Shown in pieces: positions 1 to 14,679 of a DNA stretch of 64,000 nt. The notes beneath the pieces are model-generated. The model had not been told where the DNA came from and ran no database searches. It saw only the letters and a list, made by a program, of their open reading frames with translations. The DNA is taken from NCBI RefSeq assembly GCF_936270145.1, contig NZ_OW370537.1, forward strand, positions 682,001 to 746,000, in the 5' to 3' direction. This stretch comes from Wolbachia endosymbiont of Oedothorax gibbosus (GTDB lineage: Bacteria > Pseudomonadota > Alphaproteobacteria > Rickettsiales > Anaplasmataceae). Made by a program: the position numbers and the translations under genes. The stretch's first letter is position 1. Every line of letters begins with the position of its first letter.

Positions 1-3174
<3,174 letters not shown>

Positions 3175-3236
3175 TACTAAATTTATTATAGTATAATTTA
3201 AAATCCTCATAGTATCGAACGCTCTTACCGAATACA

Positions 3237-3911
3237 ATGATAAAAAACCTAACCTTTCTATGTCTAACATTTGTTTTGATAAGCAGTTGCAGTTTTAGCA
3301 ACAGATTTAACTGCACTGCAGGTCATTATAAAATTGGCAGCAGCTACACAATAAATGGTATAACTTATTATCCAAAAAACTGTAAACACTACGAAGAGAT
3401 AGGGATAGCGTCGTGGTATGGAATAGAAGATCATGGCACGCTTACAGCAAATGGTGAAGTGTTTAACCGTCACTTGATCTCTGCAGCGCATAAGACTTTG
3501 CCCTTACCCTGCTTTGTTCTTGTCACTAATTTAGAAAATGGAAGAAAGCTTGTTACAAGGGTTAACGATAGAGGACCATTTATTGAAGGCAGAATAATAG
3601 ACTTATCAGAAAAAGCAGCTCAAGTCTTAGGATTTCATAAATCTGGGCTTGCAAAAGTAAAAGTCCAATACCTAAGAAAGGTGTCAGAACAATTGATACA
3701 AAATACTCCTCATTACCGAAAGCAGTATGAAAAAGAAATACAGAAACGTCACCCAAAACAAGACAGTGCAGAAAGTAAGGGATATGTTGCATTTTTTAAA
3801 AGTGCTCAGGCTGCTAAATCAGCTGCATCAAAGCTTCGCAATCAAGGAATAAAAAATGTTAGATTGCTTTTTAAGAACGATCAATATTGCGTGAAAGTGA
3901 GTTATAGGTAG
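3237..3911 (+). CDS. rlpA: RlpA-like septal-ring lipoprotein with SPOR domain
   Basis: The N-terminal signal [18 protein letters not shown] ends in a lipobox-like ISSC, so Cys18 is probably lipidated. Residues about 58-140 form the double-psi beta-barrel typical of Rlp[44 protein letters not shown]. In Pseudomonas RlpA, a lytic transglycosylase acting on denuded glycans, the His of AAHK and the Asp of NDRGPF are essential; both are present here. The last ~45 residues resemble a SPOR domain ([20 protein letters not shown]), which binds denuded peptidoglycan at septa. Enzyme activity in this organism is inferred. It is divergent from murC. Confidence 0.88.
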   Translation: MIKNLTFLCLTFVLISSCSFSNRFNCTAGHYKIGSSYTINGITYYPKNCKHYEEIGIASWYGIEDHGTLTANGEVFNRHLISAAHKTLPLPCFVLVTNLENGRKLVTRVNDRGPFIEGRIIDLSEKAAQVLGFHKSGLAKVKVQYLRKVSEQLIQNTPHYRKQYEKEIQKRHPKQDSAESKGYVAFFKSAQAAKSAASKLRNQGIKNVRLLFKNDQYCVKVSYR

Positions 3912-4119
3912 TGGTGTGTATCTGAAAGATTGCAAAGATCATGTAAATTTCCACCTTAATTTAAACAATACTGTATCTTGTATTTTAAAATGTGATACAT
4001 CCAAGGTTTTATAATCAAAATAAGGTAAGCAGTCTTAGATTTCAAACTACTTGGGTGACAGATGTTCTTGACTTATGCACTTTATGCTCCTAAAATTTTT
4101 ATTTTCAGCTCTATCTATA

Positions 4120-6044
<1,925 letters not shown>

Positions 6045-6058
6045 AAAAGAAAAGGAAA

Positions 6059-6484
6059 GTGTTTAAGTATCAATATATGGAGCTTGCCATAGAGCAAGCC
6101 AAACTCGCTCAAAAAAATGATGAGGTGCCCATAGGTGCTGTAATAGTGAGTGGAGACAATATCATTTCTTCTGCACACAATATATCCAATGATCCAACTG
6201 CACATGCAGAGATGTTAGCAATCAGACAAGCATTTTCAACTTCCACGCTTTGTGATGCTGAGATGTACGTAACATTAGAACCATGTCCGATGTGTGCTCA
6301 AGCTATTTCCTTTGCCAGAATTAAACGATTGTACTTTGGAGCTTATAATCCAAAAGGTGGAGGAATTGAAAATGGTGCTAAGATATTTCAATTTTGCAGC
6401 CATATACCTGAAGTTTATGGTGGGATATTAGAAACAGAATGCTCTTTTTTGTTAAAGGATTTTTTTGAGAAACTAAGAACCTAA
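6059..6484 (+). CDS. tadA: tRNA-specific adenosine deaminase
   Basis: TadA deaminates adenosine 34 of tRNA-Arg(ACG) to inosine. The zinc site is intact: His49 and catalytic Glu51 in TAHAEML, Cys76 and Cys79 in EPCPMC. C-terminal FGAYNPKGG and the GILETEC helix also match the family. The longest frame starts at GTG 6059; an ATG at 6077 (MELAIEQAK) is a plausible alternative that still keeps the whole domain. It lies 14 bases after pyrG on the same strand and is followed by the long repeat-rich gap. Confidence 0.93.
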   Translation: MFKYQYMELAIEQAKLAQKNDEVPIGAVIVSGDNIISSAHNISNDPTAHAEMLAIRQAFSTSTLCDAEMYVTLEPCPMCAQAISFARIKRLYFGAYNPKGGGIENGAKIFQFCSHIPEVYGGILETECSFLLKDFFEKLRT

Positions 6485-6485
6485 T

Positions 6486-7160
6486 TAGATTTCTCTGTCA
6501 TTCCAGCGCGTGACGTACAACTATACAAACATTGTCTCACCAGCAGGGTGTCATCCCAGTACCCCCTATCCAGTGCTTGACGCTGGTTTCTATCCAAAAG
6601 GGCAGTGCCTCCTTTTTTTGTCATCCAAGTGCCCAGACACTGGGATGACATCATCCTTTTTTTGGGATTCCAGTGTCAGCTACTTGGATGACACCCTACT
6701 TAACCGTCATACCGACGCGGCGCTAACAAGAGATCCCGCTGCGGGATGACGAATTGCTATACCGCCACGAACCGTCATACCGCCGCAGACCGTCATACCG
6801 CCGCGGCGCTAACAAGAGATCCCGCTGCGGGATGACGAATTGCTATGCCGCACGAACCGTCATACCGCCGCAGACCGTCATACCGCCGCGGCGCTAACAA
6901 GAGATCCCGCTGCGGGATGACGAATTGCTATGCCGCACGAACCGTCATACCGCCACAAACCGTCATACCGCGATTCATTCGCGGTATCTCAGCCGCTAAC
7001 AAGCAGCGAGATACTATACCGTCATGGTATCTCTAGATCCCGCTAACACGTAGCGGAATGACGAATTGCTATGCCGCACGAACCGTCATACCGCCGCAGA
7101 CCGTCATACCGCGATTCATTCGCGGTATCTCCCAGCATAGATCCCGCTGCGGGATGATGG
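6486..7160. repeat. Cluster of dispersed and tandem palindromic repeats
   Basis: This stretch is non-coding and noticeably more GC-rich than its surroundings. It begins with short inverted repeats of the type TGTCATCCCAGTGC / CACTGGGATGACA. From about 6705 an imperfect unit of roughly 95 bases repeats four to five times. Each unit contains ACCGTCATACCGCCGC, GCGCTAACAAGAGATCCCGC, GCGGGATGACGAATTGCTAT and GCCGCACGA. Two copies carry CCGCGATTCATTCGCGG hairpins. Short frames across it are repeat translations, not genes. The same units recur at about 20,200-20,370. Confidence 0.85.
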
Positions 7161-7170
7161 TTGTTGTTTA

Positions 7171-7610
7171 GCTATAAATGTTAATAAATTTACCAAACGG
7201 AAAAAAAGGCAAAAGAAGCCCTAGTCATTGTTTATTTTCAGTATCGGCGTTCTTTAAGTCTTAAACACTGCAATTTAGCTGCTTTTAAACGCAACTAACT
7301 TAAGCTATAAATGTTTAAGAAATTTACCAGCAGAAAAAAAAGACAAAGAATCTCCGGAGTAGCTAGTTATTCCACTCTTTATTTTAAAATTTGACGTTGG
7401 GTGATGTCTTAAACGCTTTATAAGCGCTTTTCAGCTTATGTGGGTAAAAACCCAAAATTTTTATAAAGACATAGTATGCACATAGTGCAAAAATTAAACA
7501 ATAGTACGCCAAATACAAGTCTTCTTGTCATTTTAATCTGCACAGATTGGGAAGTTAAATAATATAGCTTCAGTTTCATAATAAGGAGGCTGGCGAAATG
7601 TGTCAAGGAA
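7171..7610 (+). repeat. ~440 bp intergenic repeat family, copy A
   Basis: Copy A of a non-coding repeat found three times in the window. It is nearly identical to 20401-20843 (same orientation) and clearly related to the reverse complement of 14051-14495. The first ~270 bases consist of two diverged half-units of ~132 bases, each starting GCTATAAATGTT and containing a purine-rich GGAAAAAAAGGCAAAAGAAG-like run. The second part contains self-complementary pieces (GGGTAAAAACCC; AAACGCTTTATAAGCGCTTT). No ORF is conserved between the copies, which argues for a DNA- or RNA-level element. Function is unknown. Confidence 0.8.
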
Positions 7611-7719
7611 TTTTTATGGCCTAGCGCTACCGGCGGTTAACATCCTACATTCATTCTACTACAACGCAAGAAATTCGTACAGTTGTGATGGTATGACGTG
7701 AAGAGATCTGAGCAGATTT

Positions 7720-8061
7720 TCAATCAGAAAAAACAGCCAAAGATCTCTCTAAGATGTCAGTTTCTTTTGTATCTTCAACTTTACCGTCCTGATCAAATGA
7801 AATTTGCAGAGACTTACTGCTATACTTCCTTTTTCCTAAGAAGTTAGCTTGTTTAATTTTATATGAGACATAGTACCAAACATTGTCATCAAACTTTGAT
7901 ACTAATGTTGGTGATCCTAAAGTGTGAACCACTTTTTCTTTATCGTCACCTACTTTTATCTTGCTCCACAATTCAACACTAATGCCAGGAGCTCCGTGAT
8001 TATGAATAGTGTGAGTGCAGCTTATTAAAAATAATAAAACAAAGGATATTAATACTCGCAT
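7720..8061 (-). CDS. bamE: Outer-membrane assembly lipoprotein BamE (SmpA/OmlA family)
   Basis: The 113-residue protein has a lipoprotein signal (MRVLISFVLLFLISC, lipidation at Cys15). A SmpA/OmlA fold follows: the helix W-S-K-I-K-V-G-D-D-K-E-K-V-V leads into the hallmark LGSPTLVSKFDDNVWYYVSY and a terminal strand LQISFDQDGKV. BamE is a periplasmic-face lipoprotein of the BAM complex that inserts beta-barrel proteins in the outer membrane. It is divergent from nrdB. The stop lies ~110 bases beyond repeat copy A. Confidence 0.88.
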   Translation of the reverse strand: MRVLISFVLLFLISCTHTIHNHGAPGISVELWSKIKVGDDKEKVVHTLGSPTLVSKFDDNVWYYVSYKIKQANFLGKRKYSSKSLQISFDQDGKVEDTKETDILERSLAVFSD

Positions 8062-8133
8062 TTCTGTTGATAAATTACTTGAAGCTATAATACACTAATA
8101 AATTATCTGCCGTCAAATTTCAAAAAAGTTAAA

Positions 8134-8164
8134 TTGACTGATTCTCAATATCACTTAATATAAT
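8134..8164 (+). promoter_or_regulatory. Possible promoter of nrdB
   Basis: TTGACT at 8134-8139 and TATAAT at 8159-8164 lie upstream of the nrdB ATG at 8193. The 19-base spacer is longer than ideal; an overlapping TAATAT at 8156 gives a 16-base spacer. This is pattern-based only, in AT-rich DNA. Confidence 0.35.
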
Positions 8165-8192
8165 ATTTACTTTAGAAAATAATAGGTGTCTT

Positions 8193-9182
8193 ATGTCATT
8201 GTTAAAAGCAGATCCAATATACAAACCTTTTAATTATCCTTGGGCTTATGATGCGTGGCTGCAGCAACAAAGAATCCATTGGATACCTGAAGAAGTTCCG
8301 CTCGCTGATGATGTAAAGGATTGGAAAACTAAACTTTCAAGTGTAGAAAAAAATCTACTAACCCAGATCTTTAGATTTTTTACTCAGGCAGACATTGAAG
8401 TAAATAACTGCTATATGAGGCATTATTCAAATATATTTAAGCCAACAGAAATATGCATGATGCTTGCAAGCTTTTCCAATATGGAAACTATACACATTGC
8501 AGCTTATTCTTATCTTTTAGACACAATTGGCATGCCAGAAAGCGAGTATCAAGCATTCTTAAAGTATGATGCTATGAGAAAGAAGTATGAATACATGTTA
8601 GAATTTGAGGAAAGCAAAAAACACGATAAAAAACATGTAGCTAAAACTCTAGCAGTGTTTGGTGCATTTACCGAGGGGCTGCAGTTATTTGCATCGTTTG
8701 CAATTTTGCTCAATTTTCAACGCTTTGGAAAAATGAAAGGCATGGGACAAATAATTGCCTGGTCAGCCCGTGATGAAACTTTGCACACCAATTCAATTAT
8801 CATGTTGTTTAATACATTTATTAAAGAGAATAATGAAATTTGGGACGACGAGTTTAAAGAGGAATTATATTCTGCATGTCGCACTATTGTTGAACTTGAG
8901 GATGAGTTTATAAAGCTTGCTTTTGATTTCGGAGATGTTGAAGGGCTATCCGCAGAAGAAGTGCGCAATTACATACGCTACGTAGCAAACAGACGGTTAA
9001 TGCAATTAGGTCTTAAGTCCATATATGATGTCAATGATAATCCTATTCCGTGGCTTGATGAAATACTAAATGGCGTGGAACATACGAATTTCTTCGAAAA
9101 TAGAGTAACAGAATATAGCCGTGCAGCAACTCAAGGCACATGGGAGGAAGCTTTTACTGAAAACGACACAAACAATAAATAA
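8193..9182 (+). CDS. nrdB: Ribonucleoside-diphosphate reductase small (beta) subunit
   Basis: The class I ribonucleotide reductase radical-generating subunit makes deoxyribonucleotides with NrdA. The di-iron ligands align with the E. coli enzyme: Asp67, Glu98 and His101 (METIH), Glu161 (TEGLQLFASF), and Glu195 and His198 (RDETLH). Tyr105 sits seven residues after Glu98, in the tyrosyl-radical position, so this is a Y-type rather than an F-type (Chlamydia-like) subunit. The length of 329 residues is close to the shorter NrdB/NrdF group. The catalytic nrdA is not in the window. Repeats follow the gene. Confidence 0.94.
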   Translation: MSLLKADPIYKPFNYPWAYDAWLQQQRIHWIPEEVPLADDVKDWKTKLSSVEKNLLTQIFRFFTQADIEVNNCYMRHYSNIFKPTEICMMLASFSNMETIHIAAYSYLLDTIGMPESEYQAFLKYDAMRKKYEYMLEFEESKKHDKKHVAKTLAVFGAFTEGLQLFASFAILLNFQRFGKMKGMGQIIAWSARDETLHTNSIIMLFNTFIKENNEIWDDEFKEELYSACRTIVELEDEFIKLAFDFGDVEGLSAEEVRNYIRYVANRRLMQLGLKSIYDVNDNPIPWLDEILNGVEHTNFFENRVTEYSRAATQGTWEEAFTENDTNNK

Positions 9183-9223
9183 GTGCTAATTTCACTCTTC
9201 TTTGTCATTTCAGCACTCCTTTC

Positions 9224-9254
9224 TTGTCATTCCAGCGCGTAACGCTGGAATCTA
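9224..9254. repeat. Dispersed palindromic repeat
   Basis: TTCCAGCG/CGCTGGAA forms an inverted repeat preceded by TTGTCA and followed by TCTAG. This is the same TGTCATTCCAGCGCGT word seen at 6499 and in other intergenic clusters here. It could act as a weak bidirectional hairpin, but no T-run follows directly. Confidence 0.7.
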
Positions 9255-9399
9255 GAAAAAAAGAAGAATCTGTACCGCTAATTTGATGATAGGCAAGCAG
9301 TCCGTTATAGTAATTGAATCATAAGGTAAAAATCCTACCGTGTTTTCTTAAATTCTCATTGACATGATATAGTCTAACTATACACTGTGATGAATTTTT

Positions 9400-9871
9400 A
9401 TGGTTTGTACTAGAAGAATGTTCAAAGCAATATTAGAAGAAGTTAATAGTAGTCCAGATCTGAGTAAGGAAAATTTAATTGATAGAATTAAAGATAAGCT
9501 GCAGCAGGCAAATCAACTTATATATGGTGATTGGGAAAAAAGCAAATTTGATATTAAATTATCAACATCCAAAAGTAGCAAAACTTCTGCTAAATTATGG
9601 TGCAGACCCATCATTTATTCATAGACCTAAAGCTATAACAGCAGGAGTTGCTGTGGGTATATTAGCTGCAATTGTTACTCCATTAGCACTCATTTATGCT
9701 ACTGCATTACCTGCACTAGCAATAGTTGGAATTACTGTAGCATCTGCACTGATAGTTGGTGGAATTTCCTACGGGGTTGCGTATAAGTCGTCAGAGCACT
9801 CATTAAACAGTAAGCTAAGTGAGGTTAGCTGCAGTAATGTTGATGGAAATAAACAAACTGTACAACCATAA
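9400..9871 (+). pseudogene. Frameshifted small ankyrin-like membrane protein
   Basis: Two overlapping frames join into one ~156-residue product if one A is removed from the A6 run at 9536-9541. The first frame gives 46 residues (MVCTRRMFKAILEEVNSSPD...). The second continues with HPKVAKLLLNYGADPSF, a typical half ankyrin repeat, and then two long hydrophobic segments (GVAVGILAAIVTPLALIYA, LPALAIVGITVASALIVGG). As written, the first frame stops at 9624. It may be a decayed ankyrin gene, a slippage-expressed gene, or a base-call error in a homopolymer. It converges on secA with only 3 bases between them. Confidence 0.6.
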
Positions 9872-9874
9872 TTA

Positions 9875-12535
9875 CTAATTCACCACAGTAACCGCGCCGT
9901 GGCAGTGTTTGTATTTCTTTCCGGAGTTGCAAGGACATTTGTCGTTTCTTGAGACTTTGGGAAGTCTGCTATTTCTAGCAGAGTGTAACCTATTGCCTAT
10001 TTCTTGGTTATCTACCAACTTAAAGTGTGCTAAGCGGTGAATGGTAAGTTCTTTCCACTTTTCAAGCATTGACTCAAACATTAAGAAAGCTTCGCGTTTA
10101 AATTCATTCAGTGGGTCTTTCTGCCCCATAGCACGTAAGCTTATGCTTTGTCTTAAGCTTTCTAAAGTTGAAAGGTGCTCCCTCCATAAATGATCAAGTG
10201 TCATTATCATCATTTGCTTCACTATCGTATTCCACAAATCTGTAGTTTGCTGACTATTGAAATATTTTTCTTTTTCAGCAAAGAATTCCTGTATCTTACC
10301 ATTTATATAATCCAAAGCTTCTTGTTTGTTCAAAAACTTTGCTAAATCTTCTTTATCAAGCGTTATTCCATACCTTGTATGGAATTCTTTGATTATATCT
10401 TCAATATAATCCTCATAATAGCCACTTTGGATTATACCTTCTACTATGCTCTCATTTACTTCGCTATATACTTCAAGTAAATCATTAATTTTATTGCCTA
10501 AGATATTGTTTCTCTGCTTAAAAATAACTTTACGTTGGTTATTGATTACGTCATCAAACTTAAGCAAAGATTTTCGCACATCATAGTTTCTAGCTTCAAC
10601 TTTCTTTTGTGCCTTCTCAAGTGCTTTATTAATCCATGGATGATGAATAGCCTCGTTGTTCTTTAACCCTACTTTTTGTAAAAAGCTTCTCATTCTATCA
10701 GAGCCAAATATTCTCATTAGGTCATCTTCAAGCGATAAAAAGAACTTAGAAAGCCCAGGATCACCCTGACGGCCAGAACGGCCACGTAATTGATCATCTA
10801 TCCTCCTACTTTCATGTCTTTCGGTTCCAACCACACATAAACCACCAGCTTTTATAGCAATTTCCTTATCTTTTTTTACTCTTTCGACTATTTCTTGATA
10901 TTTTTTTTCTCTTTCATCATCATTTTTTATCTTCTTTAGCTCTACCTTTGCAATCATTTCAGCGTTTCCACCAAGCTGAATATCAGTTCCACGTCCTGCC
11001 ATGTTAGTTGCTATGGTGATATTGCCTGGCACCCCAGCTTGTGCTATTATGTACGCCTCTTGTTCATGATAACGAGCATTTAGTACTGAATGCTTAAGAG
11101 AATGACTTTGCAAAAGCGCAGAAAGCTTCTCAGAGTTTTCGATGCTTACCGTGCCAACAAGGACCGGTTGAAGGCGTTTGTGGCATTCTTCTATAAACTT
11201 CAACACAGCATTAAATTTTTCCTTTTCTGTACCGTAAATTTCATCATCAATATCAACTCTTTTTACAGGTACATTGGTTGGAATTTTTACTACATTTAGT
11301 CTGTATATATCGCGAAACTCTTCTGCCTCTGTTGCTGCTGTTCCAGTCATTCCAGAAAGTTTATTGTACATACGAAAGTAATTCTGAAATGTGACTGAAG
11401 CTAAAGTTTGGTTCTCATGCTGAATTTCAAGATTTTCCTTCGCTTCAAGTGCCTGATGAAGACCATCGGAATATCTCCTGCCCTCCATCATACGCCCAGT
11501 AAACTCATCAATAATCACTACCTTGCCATCCTTTGCTATATAATCTTTGTCAGCAGTGAACAGCTTATGTGCACGCAATGCTTGGTCTATGTAGTGAGTC
11601 ATTATCATATTATTGGTATCATAAAGCGAAGAATTTTCAGGAATGAGATTATATGACTTCAGTAGTTCTTCCACTCGTGAAATACCATCTTCAGTAAGGA
11701 ACACTGCCCTACCCTTCTCATCCACCTCATAATCGGAGTCAACTAATTTGGTCACTATTTTATTGATATGCTTATATATCTGATTGTTTTCCTCAACTGG
11801 GCCAGAAATAATCAGCGGAGTGCGAGCTTCATCAATGAGTATTGAGTCCACTTCATCAACTATTCCGTAGTGAAAGCCTCTCTGAACCATATCTTCTTGA
11901 GAAAATTTCATATTGTCTCGCAGGTAATCAAAGGCGAGCTCGTTATTTGTGGAATAAACGATATCTGCACTGTAAGCCTCTTTTCTCTCTTCATCTGTCA
12001 AGTTATTCGTAATAAACGCAACAGAAACTCCAAGAGAATTATATAATTTGCTCATCCATTCTGTGTCTCGTTTTACAAGGTAGTCGTTAACAGTTACGAC
12101 GTGCACGCCTTTCCCTTCTAAGGAATTTAGATATGCTGCTAAAGTTGCAACGAGTGTCTTTCCCTCTCCTGTTTTCATTTCTGATATCATGCCATTGTGG
12201 AGCACCATTCCACCAATTAGCTGAACATCAAAGTGCCTCATACCAAGAAATCTTCGCGATGCTTCACGCACAACTGCAAATGCGGGTACGAGAAGATCAT
12301 TTAACGTTTTTCCATTTTTCAATTCTTGTTTGAATCCTTGAGTTTTACCAGCAAGCTCCTCATCAGATAAACTCTGCATATCAGATTCCAATGCATTTAT
12401 TTGCTGAGCAATTTTCCTAAAGGATTTTATTATCTTCTTGTTTGTTGACCCAAATATCTTTCTTATAAAAAAGAATGACAACGTAAAAATAAAAAATATA
12501 AGAATGGCTGTCAAAATTAGCGGAGAATCTAGCAT
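9875..12535 (-). CDS. secA: Preprotein translocase ATPase SecA
   Basis: SecA is the motor that pushes unfolded proteins through SecYEG. DEAD motor motifs are present: [13 protein letters not shown] (Walker A, about residue 120), [20 protein letters not shown], and in NBD2 [14 protein letters not shown] and [14 protein letters not shown]. The C-terminal zinc finger [14 protein letters not shown] is intact and binds SecB/phospholipid. The frame starts with a very hydrophobic stretch (residues 6-24) before the usual RKIFGS. Either this strain has a membrane-anchoring extension, or translation begins at an in-frame TTG at 12481. It converges with the frameshifted ORF at its 3' end. Confidence 0.96.
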   Translation of the reverse strand: MLDSPLILTAILIFFIFTLSFFFIRKIFGSTNKKIIKSFRKIAQQINALESDMQSLSDEELAGKTQGFKQELKNGKTLNDLLVPAFAVVREASRRFLGMRHFDVQLIGGMVLHNGMISEMKTGEGKTLVATLAAYLNSLEGKGVHVVTVNDYLVKRDTEWMSKLYNSLGVSVAFITNNLTDEERKEAYSADIVYSTNNELAFDYLRDNMKFSQEDMVQRGFHYGIVDEVDSILIDEARTPLIISGPVEENNQIYKHINKIVTKLVDSDYEVDEKGRAVFLTEDGISRVEELLKSYNLIPENSSLYDTNNMIMTHYIDQALRAHKLFTADKDYIAKDGKVVIIDEFTGRMMEGRRYSDGLHQALEAKENLEIQHENQTLASVTFQNYFRMYNKLSGMTGTAATEAEEFRDIYRLNVVKIPTNVPVKRVDIDDEIYGTEKEKFNAVLKFIEECHKRLQPVLVGTVSIENSEKLSALLQSHSLKHSVLNARYHEQEAYIIAQAGVPGNITIATNMAGRGTDIQLGGNAEMIAKVELKKIKNDDEREKKYQEIVERVKKDKEIAIKAGGLCVVGTERHESRRIDDQLRGRSGRQGDPGLSKFFLSLEDDLMRIFGSDRMRSFLQKVGLKNNEAIHHPWINKALEKAQKKVEARNYDVRKSLLKFDDVINNQRKVIFKQRNNILGNKINDLLEVYSEVNESIVEGIIQSGYYEDYIEDIIKEFHTRYGITLDKEDLAKFLNKQEALDYINGKIQEFFAEKEKYFNSQQTTDLWNTIVKQMMIMTLDHLWREHLSTLESLRQSISLRAMGQKDPLNEFKREAFLMFESMLEKWKELTIHRLAHFKLVDNQEIGNRLHSARNSRLPKVSRNDKCPCNSGKKYKHCHGAVTVVN

Positions 12536-12701
12536 AAACTTAAGTAACGTCTTATTTAATATGAGATTATATTACTAAATGCAGCCTACAGCAATGATAT
12601 ATAATAGCAAAGGAGTGTAAGAGGATCAATAGAAGGCTGTTTTTTTTCTCATATGTACTTTAGTACAATTCATCAACTTTTGAAATCTTCTCCTTGTTCA
12701 G

Positions 12702-12757
12702 TGATCCCAGTGCACACGACCTACTGATAGCCGCTTTACCAACTGAGCTATGGGATC
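12702..12757 (-). other. Truncated tRNA-like sequence lacking the T arm
   Basis: On the minus strand a 7 bp acceptor stem is perfect (GATCCCA with TGGGATC) and is followed by TA and a D-arm-like GCTCAGTTGGTAAAGC. An anticodon stem-loop follows: CGGCT, loop ATCAGTA, GGTCG, with U33 and putative anticodon CAG. Only seven bases (TGTGCAC) then separate it from the 3' acceptor strand, so the whole T stem-loop is missing. Total length is ~56 nt with no encoded CCA. It is probably a deletion-derived tRNA remnant in the secA-sucB gap; a functional armless tRNA would be extraordinary in bacteria. Confidence 0.6.
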
Positions 12758-12767
12758 ATGTTTAAAA

Positions 12768-13931
12768 TCATACTTCCAAAACTAATCTATTTGGATCTTC
12801 TATATAATTTTTTATTTTAACAAGGAAAGTCACTGCTCCTTTGCCATCAACTATTCTGTGGTCATAAGAGAGAGCGATATACATCATAGGTCTGATCTCA
12901 ATTGAGTTGCCCACGGCAACTGGCCTGTTTTGTATTGAATGCATTCCAAGTATTCCAGATTGCGGAGGGTTTATTATCGGAGTGGAAAGAAGTGAACCGT
13001 ATACTCCGCCGTTTGAGATAGTAAATGTTGCACCTTCCATTTCTGACACTTGCAGCTTACCCTCGCGTGCTTTTTTACCAAGTGCAACTAAGGTCAACTC
13101 AATTTCGGCGAATGACATCTGATCGGCACTCCGAATAACTGGCACAACAAGGCCTTTGTCAGTGCCAACAGCAACGCCTATGTCATAGTAATGTTTATAT
13201 ATGATTTCATCGCCTGAGATCTCAGCGTTAATTTCAGGAATCTCTTTCAGTGCTTGGACTGCTGCTTTTATAAAAAACGACATAAAACCAAGTTTTATTC
13301 CATATTTTTTTTCAAAGGCGTCCTTATATTTTGCTCTTAGATCCATGACATTTTTCATGTCAATTTCATTGAACGTGGTCAGTATTGCAGCAGTATTTTG
13401 CGATGCCTTCAAACGAGCGGCAATTACTTGCCTTATTTTACTCATTTTTACTCGTTCTTCTTTTCGCTCTCCACTCGCTGTATTTCTTGGCAGTTCGTAT
13501 TGCTTTATTGTAGGCTGTTCTGCTTTGTTCATATGACCTATTACATCTGCTTTTGTTATTCTATCTCCCATGCCAGTTCCTTTGACATTTTCTGCATTAA
13601 TTGCATTTTCTTCCATAATTTTGCGAGCTGATGGAGCATCTTTTTTGGCAGTTTTATCTTCTTTTTTTGCTTCCTCTTTTACTTCCCCCACGGAAAGCTT
13701 CGCTAACAATTGATCAGGACTTATCACATCATCTTCCTTTACAAGAAATTCAGTTATTTGCCCTGAAGCTTCTGCAGTTAATTCGAGTGCTGTTTTATCA
13801 GTTTCAATTTCAAAGATTAAGTCATCTACTTTTACTGCTTCACCAATATTTTTCTTTATTTTTACTATACCTTCCGTAACTGACTCACCACCTAGAGTTT
13901 TTGGCGCTCTGATTTCTATAATTTTGCTCAT
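12768..13931 (-). CDS. sucB: Dihydrolipoamide succinyltransferase, E2 of 2-oxoglutarate dehydrogenase
   Basis: This is the core E2 enzyme of the 2-oxoglutarate dehydrogenase complex (TCA cycle). A single lipoyl domain (residues 1-80) carries the modified lysine Lys46 in [10 protein letters not shown] linker and the E1/E3-binding domain follow ([20 protein letters not shown], about 101-133). The catalytic domain ends with [20 protein letters not shown], whose His and Asp are the acyltransferase residues. At 387 residues it is of normal size with one lipoyl domain, which together with the N-terminal APxLGESVTEG motif separates SucB from the pyruvate E2. Confidence 0.94.
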   Translation of the reverse strand: MSKIIEIRAPKTLGGESVTEGIVKIKKNIGEAVKVDDLIFEIETDKTALELTAEASGQITEFLVKEDDVISPDQLLAKLSVGEVKEEAKKEDKTAKKDAPSARKIMEENAINAENVKGTGMGDRITKADVIGHMNKAEQPTIKQYELPRNTASGERKEERVKMSKIRQVIAARLKASQNTAAILTTFNEIDMKNVMDLRAKYKDAFEKKYGIKLGFMSFFIKAAVQALKEIPEINAEISGDEIIYKHYYDIGVAVGTDKGLVVPVIRSADQMSFAEIELTLVALGKKAREGKLQVSEMEGATFTISNGGVYGSLLSTPIINPPQSGILGMHSIQNRPVAVGNSIEIRPMMYIALSYDHRIVDGKGAVTFLVKIKNYIEDPNRLVLEV

Positions 13932-14050
13932 AAAACAACTTCCGTATAAAACTTTCTATAGATTTATACATGAAAAGAGACGTGTAATAAACTAATAAAT
14001 TTATTTAGGTATTAGATCTTTTATCATTTATAGGGAATAGAAACACAAAA

Positions 14051-14495
14051 CTTCCTTCCGCCAGCGCCCTTATCATGAAACTGAAGCTATTTATTTATCT
14101 TCGCAATCTGTGCAGGTTAATGACAAAAAACTTAGGGTATTTGGCGTCTCATGTTTAATTTTTCGCACTACGTGCATCGCATGTCTTTAAAAACTTCTGG
14201 GTTTTTACCTATATAAGCCGAAACGCGCTGTTTAAGACAGCAAAAAACGTCAAATTGACAAGGGAGAATTTGAATGCTAGCTACTACGGGGTTTCTTTGG
14301 CTTTTTTCCTGCTTAGTAAATTTCTTAAACACTTGCGGTGTAGGTTAGTTGCAAGTTAAAAGCAGCTAAATCGCTCTTAATCAAGCGTTTTAGAATAAAA
14401 AAAACGCCGATATTTTAGTACATGGTAAATAGCCAACCACCACGGGGCTTCTTTTGCCTTTTTTTTATTTGGTAAATTCCTTAATATTTATATGG
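14051..14495 (-). repeat. ~440 bp intergenic repeat family, copy C (inverted, diverged)
   Basis: The reverse complement of this segment aligns along its full length with 7171-7610 and 20401-20843. Shared blocks include AATTTACCAAA, GGCAAAAGAAGCCC, TATCGGCGTT, AATTTAGCTGCTTTTAA, GTAAAAACCCA, ACGCCAAATAC and CTGCACAGATTG. It is more diverged than copies A and B are from each other, so it is older or was transferred separately. There is no coding potential. It fills most of the 750-base gap between sucB and ftsK. Confidence 0.75.
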
Positions 14496-14500
14496 AAGAT

Positions 14501-14593
14501 GTCATCCCAGTCTGGAATCCAGGAAAATTGATTGTAAACGAGCAAACATTTTCGATAAAATTACCGAAAAGCTGGATCCCAGACTGAGATGAC
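14501..14593. repeat. Long inverted repeat of the dispersed CATCCCAGTCTGG type
   Basis: GTCATCCCAGTCTGGAATCC at the left and CTGGATCCCAGACTGAGATG at the right form ~22 bp imperfect inverted arms around an AT-rich ~49 base spacer. It directly follows repeat copy C and lies ~90 bases downstream of the ftsK stop. The arrangement resembles a small non-autonomous insertion, or a transcription-ending hairpin without a T-run. Confidence 0.65.
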
Positions 14594-14679
14594 ACCGAAG
14601 GGGCTACTTAGATGACACCCTGACAACCGTCATCCTGCTGCTTGTTAGCGGCCGCGCATGAACGTTCTCAGAAGCCCTA

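Noticed and set aside
6510-7036. Two short plus-strand frames in the palindromic cluster
   Set aside because: They translate the repeat units (RRRPSYRRGANKR-type) and have no start context; the same happens in the second cluster at 20132-20323.
6705-7160. Possible CRISPR array
   Set aside because: Units are ~95 bases, themselves palindromic, and are not separated by unique spacers of constant length; there are no cas genes nearby.
12582-12645. Possible small RNA or terminator (CAGCCT ... AGGCTG followed by eight Ts)
   Set aside because: The stem is only six base pairs with a ~45-base loop, and no promoter or conservation supports it.
12702-12757. Functional tRNA-Leu(CAG)
   Set aside because: The T arm is missing and tRNA-Leu needs a long variable arm; listed only as a tRNA-like remnant.
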